The translations under genes were made by a program, and so were the position numbers. Under the pieces are notes generated by a model that saw only the letters and a program-made list of their open reading frames with translations, did no database searches and was not told the origin of the DNA. A stretch of 10,651 nt of DNA from Candidatus Methylomirabilota bacterium (GTDB lineage Bacteria; Methylomirabilota; Methylomirabilia; Methylomirabilales; CSP1-5): contig JAHFDE010000068.1 in NCBI GenBank assembly GCA_023249165.1, positions 1 to 10,651 on the forward strand, written 5' to 3'. Shown here in pieces: positions 6,838 to 10,651 of this stretch. The stretch's first letter is position 1. The number at the start of each line of letters is the position of its first letter.

Positions 6838-6860
6838 TGAACGATGAACCATTAACCACG
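6826..6860. repeat. Second copy of the heptad inverted repeat, overlapping the smpB stop
   Basis: The same 7-bp units as at 2516-2593 appear here in a shorter form. Two inverted units, CAGCGTT (6826-6832) and CATAGTG (6833-6839), abut three direct units, AACGATG, AACCATT and AACCACG (6840-6860), with no spacer. The left arm supplies the last SmpB codons including the TAG stop at 6835-6837. The arms are less perfect than in the first copy. Confidence 0.65.
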
Positions 6861-6864
6861 AACG

Positions 6865-6881
6865 GCGGCGCTGCGCGCCGC
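6865..6881 (+). other. GC-rich hairpin just upstream of tmRNA
   Basis: GCGGCG (6865-6870) and CGCCGC (6876-6881) can form a perfect 6-bp stem with a 5-base loop, ending two bases before the mature tmRNA 5' end. There is no T-run, so it is a poor terminator. It may instead mark the 5' leader of pre-tmRNA or be part of the neighbouring repeat element. Confidence 0.5.
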
Positions 6882-6883
6882 AG

Positions 6884-7237
6884 GGGGGCGAAACGGTTTC
6901 GACGGGGACGCGGTTGGTAGAGGTGGCATGCCGAGGTCCCATCATCCTCGTAAAACCGGTGGGAAAAACACAACTGCCAACGCTGAATTGGCACTGGCTG
7001 CCTAACTAGCAGCCACGCCTCCCTGGCCTCGCTTACCGGGTAGGGTCAGGCGTCATACAGGTGAGCTGGCCTCCCTTCTCCGGCCCGGGGGAGGGGGGGC
7101 GAGAACCACAGGGCTGGTCGGTGAATGAACCCTGCCTGTGGGGGTTTTCACCGGCGAGATCAAAACACAGGATAAGCATGTAGAGGCCTCTATGGGCTCG
7201 TTCTCGGACGCGGGTTCAATTCCCGCCGCCTCCACCA
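6884..7237 (+). ncRNA. ssrA: Transfer-messenger RNA (tmRNA, 10Sa RNA), one-piece
   Basis: The RNA rescues stalled ribosomes by acting first as alanyl-tRNA, then as mRNA for a degradation tag. The ends pair as a 7-bp acceptor stem: GGGGGCG (6884-6890) with CGCCTCC (7227-7233), the third pair being the G-U recognised by alanyl-tRNA synthetase. CCA is encoded (7235-7237). The T arm is GCGGG-TTCAATT-CCCGC (7210-7226), and the 5' segment GAAACGGTTTCGACGGGGACG matches the conserved tmRNA start. Pseudoknot 1 is visible: CGAGG (6932-6936) with CCTCG (6946-6950), and TCCCATC (6937-6943) with GGTGGGA (6958-6964). The tag frame starts at GCC 6976, 11 bases after the pseudoknot as in E. coli, and encodes ANAELALAA before TAA 7003-7005. 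The stop lies in a hairpin of GGCTGC (6996-7001) with GCAGCC (7009-7014). The total of 354 bases is normal for a one-piece tmRNA. Confidence 0.97.
6976..7005 (+). other. tmRNA tag-peptide reading frame (ANAELALAA)
   Basis: The resume codon is taken as GCC 6976 because it lies 11 bases downstream of pseudoknot 1 and aligns with the GCA resume codon of E. coli (tag ANDENYALAA). With the alanine from charged tmRNA, the added tag would be AANAELALAA, ending in the ALAA degron read by ClpXP-type proteases. The frame is also open further upstream (GKNTT before ANAEL), but those codons overlap pseudoknot 1 or its linker. Confidence 0.8.
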
Positions 7238-7245
7238 TTCGACGC

Positions 7246-7281
7246 GCGGGGAAACCTCTCTGCTGAGAGCTTTCCCCGCTT
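7246..7281 (+). terminator. Hairpin after ssrA, probable terminator or 3' processing structure
   Basis: GCGGGGAAA (7246-7254) pairs with TTTCCCCGC (7271-7279), and inside them CTCTC (7256-7260) pairs with GAGAG (7265-7269) around a TGCT loop, with one C-C mismatch. The stem is long and strong, but only TTG follows, so it is not a classic T-tract terminator. It begins 9 bases after the encoded CCA and is well placed to define the pre-tmRNA 3' end. Confidence 0.6.
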
Positions 7282-7284
7282 GCA

Positions 7285-7320
7285 TGTTCCGAGCGCAGTC
7301 GAGGGGCTTGTCCCGAGCGG
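7285..7320. repeat. GAGCGCAGTCGAGG-type intergenic repeat
   Basis: The segment contains CCGAGCG twice (7289-7295 and 7313-7319) around CAGTCGAGGGG. This resembles the short palindromic repeat with a core like GAGCG-n-AGTCGA-GG that is scattered between genes in many environmental bacterial genomes. The direct repeat is seen in the sequence; membership of a dispersed family is inferred from memory of that pattern and would need the genome to confirm. Confidence 0.4.
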
Positions 7321-7332
7321 ATAATTGCGGAT

Positions 7333-8037
7333 ATGGGTACCATGACGACCTTGCGTGGTAATCCCCATGCTGCCTTGCGGGCGGTCCTTCTCGCGGCCAT
7401 TAGCCTCTCGGTGGTGGCGTGCGCGAGCAAGGGGAGTGCTCCACCGCCGCCGGCCCCCGCCACCACCCGGGTCGACTCGCCCCCTGAGTGGCGGGCCGGT
7501 GACCGCTGGGTGTATGACTGGACGAGCGGAACCAACGCGGGGACCAAGACGGTGGAGGTTCTCGAGATCAAGGGAGTGAACAACATCCAGTATTACATCG
7601 TGAGGATTGGAGACCTCAACCACTACTACACTCTGGACTTCAAATGGGCCTTCACCGTGCGGGATGGGCGCGTCGAGGCCCGCATGGTGCCTCCGCAGCC
7701 GTGGTTCGCCTGGCCCCTCGCAATAGGGGAACGCTGGGTCCACCGCGGTTCCTACGAGGAGCGGGATAAGAAGCAGGAGCAAAACGAAACCTTTGCTGTG
7801 GTAACCACTGAGACCGTCGAGGTCCCTGCCGGGCGATTCCACGCATTCAAGGTGGTCCGCGAGGGGAGCCGCCTGGAGTCCGACCAGTACTGGTATGCCC
7901 CTGAAGTCCGCTGGTACGTGAAGTGGATCGGCCGTCGTGGGCAACTTCAGTTTGAGGAGCGCCTCCGCGAATATCAAGCAGCGCCGAGGCTGATCCCAGC
8001 GCCCACTCCCGCGAGTCCGCCATCAAAGCCAAAGTAA
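7333..8037 (+). CDS. Lipoprotein of unknown function
   Basis: A 234-residue predicted exported lipoprotein. The N-terminus has a basic start, a hydrophobic stretch (ALRAVLLAAISLSVV) and a lipobox VVAC with the lipidated cysteine at residue 30. A Pro/Ala linker follows (about 35-50). The mature part looks beta-rich, with regularly spaced aromatic segments: EWRAGDRWVYDWTSG, YYIVRIGDLNHYYTLDFKW, PLAIGERWVHRG, VEVPAGRFHAFKVVREG and YWYAPEVRWYVKW. The combination of a PAG-x-F turn with a YWY-x-PEV-x-x-YVK strand is common in periplasmic proteins of the DUF3108-like type, but I assign no function. The C-terminus is Pro-rich (APTPASPPSKPK). ATG 7333 and ATG 7342 are both possible starts, neither with a good Shine-Dalgarno sequence; the lipobox works with either. 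It is a single gene between the tmRNA and the convergent pilin gene. Confidence 0.8.
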   Translation: MGTMTTLRGNPHAALRAVLLAAISLSVVACASKGSAPPPPAPATTRVDSPPEWRAGDRWVYDWTSGTNAGTKTVEVLEIKGVNNIQYYIVRIGDLNHYYTLDFKWAFTVRDGRVEARMVPPQPWFAWPLAIGERWVHRGSYEERDKKQEQNETFAVVTTETVEVPAGRFHAFKVVREGSRLESDQYWYAPEVRWYVKWIGRRGQLQFEERLREYQAAPRLIPAPTPASPPSKPK

Positions 8038-8115
8038 GCCTGCAGGATTAAGGCCGTGCCTTGGGCAGGTGGACGAGGCTATTCGTAGCCGCAGGAGGAG
8101 CGGATCCCGCGAAGG

Positions 8116-8325
8116 TCACGGGCAAGTGACACCCGGTGCAATGGTGGCGACGATGGTACAGACCGCCGTCTGCAGGCCTGTCGCCAGTGGACCGCTCGAT
8201 GAGTAGATGAGCAACGCGATAGCGGTGATCAGTCCCACGATGATCATCCATTCTGCGGTTTCAGCGCCGCGTTCACTCCGCAGGTAGGACACCCAGCGTC
8301 GCACGTAACAGAGGACGATCAGCAT
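8116..8325 (-). CDS. Flp-type (class IVb) pilin precursor
   Basis: A 69-residue prepilin of the Flp/Fap family, the subunit of Tad-type adhesive pili. A short basic leader (to RSERG) is followed by AETAEWMIIVGLITAIALLIY, the hydrophobic pilin helix. The expected TadV-type prepilin peptidase site is Gly20-Ala21, with the conserved glutamate at mature position 5 (Glu25). Position 6 is Trp where Flp pilins usually have Tyr. The short C-terminal region has two cysteines (56 and 68) that could form a disulphide. Start ATG 8325 is chosen over an upstream ATG at 8355 because a strong AAGGAGGAG lies 5 bases before it (8331-8339). The gene is 61 bases downstream of the methyltransferase-family gene on the same strand. 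No tad/cpa assembly genes are in the window, so the secretion machinery must be elsewhere, or this is an orphan pilin or pseudopilin. Confidence 0.85.
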   Translation of the reverse strand: MLIVLCYVRRWVSYLRSERGAETAEWMIIVGLITAIALLIYSSSGPLATGLQTAVCTIVATIAPGVTCP

Positions 8326-8386
8326 TGTTTCTCCTCCTTCCCTGCCCCACAGCAAATTTCCTGCTGCAAAGATAGCGCATCAAGCT

Positions 8387-8980
8387 CTACCATACGAACG
8401 GGATGAGACGCCAGCGCACCTGTAACGCGTAGGTCGCGTATCCGGCTAAGATTCGCTCTTCCCGCATGATCCGAAGGATCTGGATGGCGCTGCTGAGGAT
8501 CAGCGCGATCACGTTTCTCCAGGAGGGGTTTACCACCAAGTACCCGATAAAGAAGGAAATCTCTGCGGCGTACAATGGATGCCGCAGCCACCGATACAGG
8601 CCTGTCGTCCGCAATCCTCGGTCGGCGGGGGCGATTCCGAAACTTCGTCCAAGTGAGGTCAAAGCAGCCACCATGCCTACCAGGCTGAGGATCTGGATGC
8701 TCTCTCCCAACCACCGCAGTCCACCCGAAGCGGGCCTCGGCACCACGACGGGCAGGAATGTACCGCTCAATGCCAGCAGGAGCTCCCAGGAGGCCCCAGA
8801 CCGTTGTGCCGGGGACCGCCTGAGGAAAAGAACGGCTACGAGCGTAAAGAACATCAGTAGCCCCAGATCAATCACCCTTCCGGTTCGAAGTACGCCGTGC
8901 AGATAGATGCCGGCATAGAACATCCAAGCGATCCCCACCACCAGGTCCAGAACCAACTCACGCCCACGCTTGTTGAACAT
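8387..8980 (-). CDS. Isoprenylcysteine carboxyl methyltransferase (ICMT)/PEMT-family membrane protein
   Basis: A 197-residue multi-pass inner-membrane protein. Hydrophobic segments lie at about residues 10-30, 38-55, 66-82, 94-110 and 138-168. The catalytic-end signature of the ICMT/phospholipid methyltransferase group is clear: GLYRWLRHPLYAAEISFF (residues 127-144, with the Arg-His-Pro core at 132-135), then RIMREERIL with the conserved Glu-Glu-Arg (174-176), and a C-terminal YALQVRWRLIPFVW. Members use S-adenosylmethionine to methylate small membrane-associated substrates. Bacterial members are mostly uncharacterised because the usual prenylated-protein substrate is absent, so the substrate is unknown. 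ATG 8980 has GGAAG a few bases upstream. It is co-oriented with the pilin gene downstream (61-base gap) and the Pro/Ala-rich gene upstream (166-base gap). A loose operon is possible but no shared function is obvious. Confidence 0.85.
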   Translation of the reverse strand: MFNKRGRELVLDLVVGIAWMFYAGIYLHGVLRTGRVIDLGLLMFFTLVAVLFLRRSPAQRSGASWELLLALSGTFLPVVVPRPASGGLRWLGESIQILSLVGMVAALTSLGRSFGIAPADRGLRTTGLYRWLRHPLYAAEISFFIGYLVVNPSWRNVIALILSSAIQILRIMREERILAGYATYALQVRWRLIPFVW

Positions 8981-9146
8981 CGATCTTCCGTTTACCCGGC
9001 CCGCGCCAGCGGAGACACACGGATAGCCGGCCGGATACCCCGTTGCTTGCGAGTAGCCAGTCGCAGGCCACGAGCGTTGCCGACCCCGCTGAGTGGCCGC
9101 GGTGGCCTGGGTGCAGGTTCACGCGCAGAGAAACGCCCAGTGGTTC
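8981..9146. other. Intergenic stretch upstream of the methyltransferase-family gene
   Basis: These 166 bases between two minus-strand genes are GC-rich. I see no convincing -35/-10 pair on the minus strand, no T-tract hairpin and no credible small gene. The promoter of the 8387-8980 gene, if separate, should be here but cannot be pointed to. Confidence 0.4.
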
Positions 9147-10651
9147 TCACTGAAGATCTCTCTTCCGCTCCGTCCAGCTGATCCCCTCGGGGAACCGGAA
9201 CTTCGTCACCGTGTCTGCGCCCTGACTCTGGCCGGTAAACCACTCGTCCTGTTCCCAGAGTACACTGTGGGGGAAGAGAATCTTTGCCAGGACAGCGTCT
9301 CCAGAGCGATTGGGCGAGACCGGTCTGAGCTGGCGCGATGTCAGGTGGTTCCCTTGTGGGAGGTAGAGCGATGGGCGCACGCCGGACATCGAGACCGAAC
9401 GCGCTCGGAGCAAGAAGGTGTACACGCCCGGCTTTATACGGAAGTAGAAGGCCTCGGGTGGGGCATCCCCCGGCGATGCTCCGAAGGTCTGCACCGAGAC
9501 CCTCTGGCTGGGAACGTCGAGACGCTCAGGGCTGCCGCGCCAGGTCGCGCTGAACTCGACCTGGTTACCGGCCATCCCCTCCGGCCACTCCACCAAGAAA
9601 ACACCCATGGACGGAATCACCGAGGGAGCGTGGATGGTTACCTCTCGGCTTTGCAGGGGCCCACCATCGCCCTGGAGTTCAGCCCTGAGCCGGAGGACCG
9701 AATCCACAAGAGGGAGGACCTTGCGAAAGCGCCCGTCACGGACCGGCACAGAGATTGTGTGACCGTTGGCGACGAGCCGGACAGCGGGGACATTCCTGTC
9801 TTCAACCTGCCCCTCTACAAGGATCAGTGGTGGGGCGTCGGAGGGAGGGGTGTATCCGTCCCGTGGACTGGTGATAGCGATCCCGCCTGGCACCCCAAGC
9901 CGAGGGGGTCCGTGGGGTGCCGGCTCAGTTGTGGCCTCTTCCGGGGCGACGAGCCGCGGGCCAGTCACTGTCTCTGACGGAAGGAAGAGTGCGGAACCCG
10001 TCTCAGGGGGCTGGGCGGCGACTGAGGAGCTGTCTGCCCCGGACCCCAATGGGGGGGCAAGGGCCATGGGGACCGGGGATGGGATTCCCGACCCCGGGGG
10101 GCGGGCTTCAGCAGGCTCCGGCAGGTGTGCGCCGCTGGAAGGTAACTGGAGCAGCTTCCCTTCTGAGGTCTGCGGAGACACTTTCGGGACGGCCAGCCGT
10201 GGCGTGGGCTCTTGGATCAGCGTGGCGCTCGCAACCGCTCCTTCCGCCTTGGGCTCGGCCGAGCGAAGTCCCTGGTCTGCCACTACATGCTCAGGGGCGG
10301 GCCGTTGCCCGGTTGGTGCATCTGCAGGGCTGGCAGGCCCCTGCGGCCCTCGCACGTCTGTCGTCGACGCCGTTCCTGGCGGATCTACATTCTCCGGCAA
10401 CGGCGCGGACATGGCAAGCGGCGCCGCTACCCCTGTGCCCGGTGGGGGGAAGTGGACAGGGGAAAAGGCCGGCGCGGCAACGGGGGCGGTCCTCTCGGCT
10501 GGTGCAGACGGGCTCGATTCGACATTGGCCACCTGTGATGTCTCGGGCGTGGCCTCGCGCTCTGGCGCGCCCAGGCCGACAGATGGCGCTTGCTCCGGTA
10601 GCCCCGTCAGATGAGGGATCGCCGGAGGGACCTCCGGGAGGGCCAGCCGGG
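9147..10651 (-). CDS. Pro/Ala-rich protein with Ig-like domain and YfaP-like C-terminus; 5'-truncated by window edge
   Basis: The frame is open from the right edge of the window, so about 500 C-terminal residues are visible and the start is missing; the GTG at 10532 is internal. The first 255 or so residues are low-complexity, rich in Pro, Ala, Ser, Gly and Glu, as in a flexible periplasmic or surface linker. Residues about 257-340 (ITSPRDGY, then LILVEGQVED and AVRLVANGHTISVPVRDGRF to REVTIHA) look like a beta-sandwich of the glucodextranase-B/bacterial Ig-like kind. The C-terminal 160 residues include VFLVEWPEGM, FYFRIKPGVYTFLLRA and the ending EWFTGQSQGADTVTKFRFPEGISWTERK. They resemble C-terminal parts of YfaP/DUF2135-type proteins, from memory and not verified. 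No transmembrane segment or signal is visible, because the N-terminus is outside. Function is unknown; an envelope or extracellular structural role is inferred. A Tad/Flp link through the nearby pilin is possible but unproven. Confidence 0.75.
   Translation of the reverse strand, partial: RLALPEVPPAIPHLTGLPEQAPSVGLGAPEREATPETSQVANVESSPSAPAERTAPVAAPAFSPVHFPPPGTGVAAPLAMSAPLPENVDPPGTASTTDVRGPQGPASPADAPTGQRPAPEHVVADQGLRSAEPKAEGAVASATLIQEPTPRLAVPKVSPQTSEGKLLQLPSSGAHLPEPAEARPPGSGIPSPVPMALAPPLGSGADSSSVAAQPPETGSALFLPSETVTGPRLVAPEEATTEPAPHGPPRLGVPGGIAITSPRDGYTPPSDAPPLILVEGQVEDRNVPAVRLVANGHTISVPVRDGRFRKVLPLVDSVLRLRAELQGDGGPLQSREVTIHAPSVIPSMGVFLVEWPEGMAGNQVEFSATWRGSPERLDVPSQRVSVQTFGASPGDAPPEAFYFRIKPGVYTFLLRARSVSMSGVRPSLYLPQGNHLTSRQLRPVSPNRSGDAVLAKILFPHSVLWEQDEWFTGQSQGADTVTKFRFPEGISWTERKRDLQ

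Noticed and set aside
7320..7325. GATAAT just before the lipoprotein start as a -10 element for a leaderless transcript
   Set aside because: No -35 or extended -10 supports it, and the distance to ATG depends on an uncertain start choice.
6033..7330. Integration site at ssrA (att duplication or integrase)
   Set aside because: The 3' end of tmRNA is not duplicated anywhere in the window and no integrase or transposase is present, so there is no direct evidence of integration.
8040..8115. Bidirectional terminator between the convergent lipoprotein and pilin genes
   Set aside because: Only weak complementarity (CCTGC with GCAGG around 8039-8070) and no T-tract on either strand.
9093..9977. Plus-strand frame of 294 codons opposite the Pro/Ala-rich gene
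   Set aside because: It covers the Ig-like and C-terminal modules, which give coherent protein only on the minus strand; the plus-strand translation has no domain-like pattern.

Overview
This is a GC-rich bacterial window that joins conserved housekeeping genes to a small accessory segment. The two-subunit glycine decarboxylase (gcvPA/gcvPB), the high GC at third codon positions, the one-piece tmRNA with an Ala-rich tag, and short phased repeats between genes all suggest an uncultivated, environmental Gram-negative-like lineage. NC10/Methylomirabilota, Rokubacteria and the deltaproteobacterial relatives are candidates, but this placement is inference; nothing in the window fixes the taxonomy.

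Layout, left to right. Positions 1-2508 (+) hold the 3' part of gcvPA and a complete gcvPB, joined by an ATGA overlap. A 7-bp-periodic inverted repeat follows (2516-2593). Then comes a stand-alone DGQHR-domain gene (2610-3734, +), related to DndB/DpdB-type proteins but without any modification genes in view. Positions 3735-4323 contain no intact gene, only the remains of a winged-helix protein and the promoter of the next operon. Positions 4324-6032 (+) encode an AbiEi/AbiEii type IV toxin-antitoxin pair, with a near-consensus sigma-70 promoter and repeated boxes that could be its operator. A 343-bp non-coding stretch leads to smpB (6376-6837, +) and ssrA/tmRNA (6884-7237, +), the two partners of trans-translation. 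A second copy of the heptad repeat overlaps the end of smpB. The tmRNA is followed by a long hairpin and a dispersed-type repeat.

From 7333 the content changes to the cell envelope: a lipoprotein of unknown function (+), then on the minus strand an Flp-type pilin, an isoprenylcysteine methyltransferase-family membrane protein, and the C-terminal 500 residues of a Pro/Ala-rich protein with an Ig-like domain and a YfaP-like end.

How the parts relate: gcvPA/gcvPB form the P-protein of the glycine cleavage system. smpB and ssrA act together in ribosome rescue, and the encoded tag can be read as ANAELALAA from pseudoknot position and alignment to E. coli. The DGQHR gene, broken winged-helix gene and abiE pair look like a small defence or mobile-associated cargo between gcvPB and smpB. 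I see no integrase, transposase or att duplication, so how it arrived cannot be told from this window.
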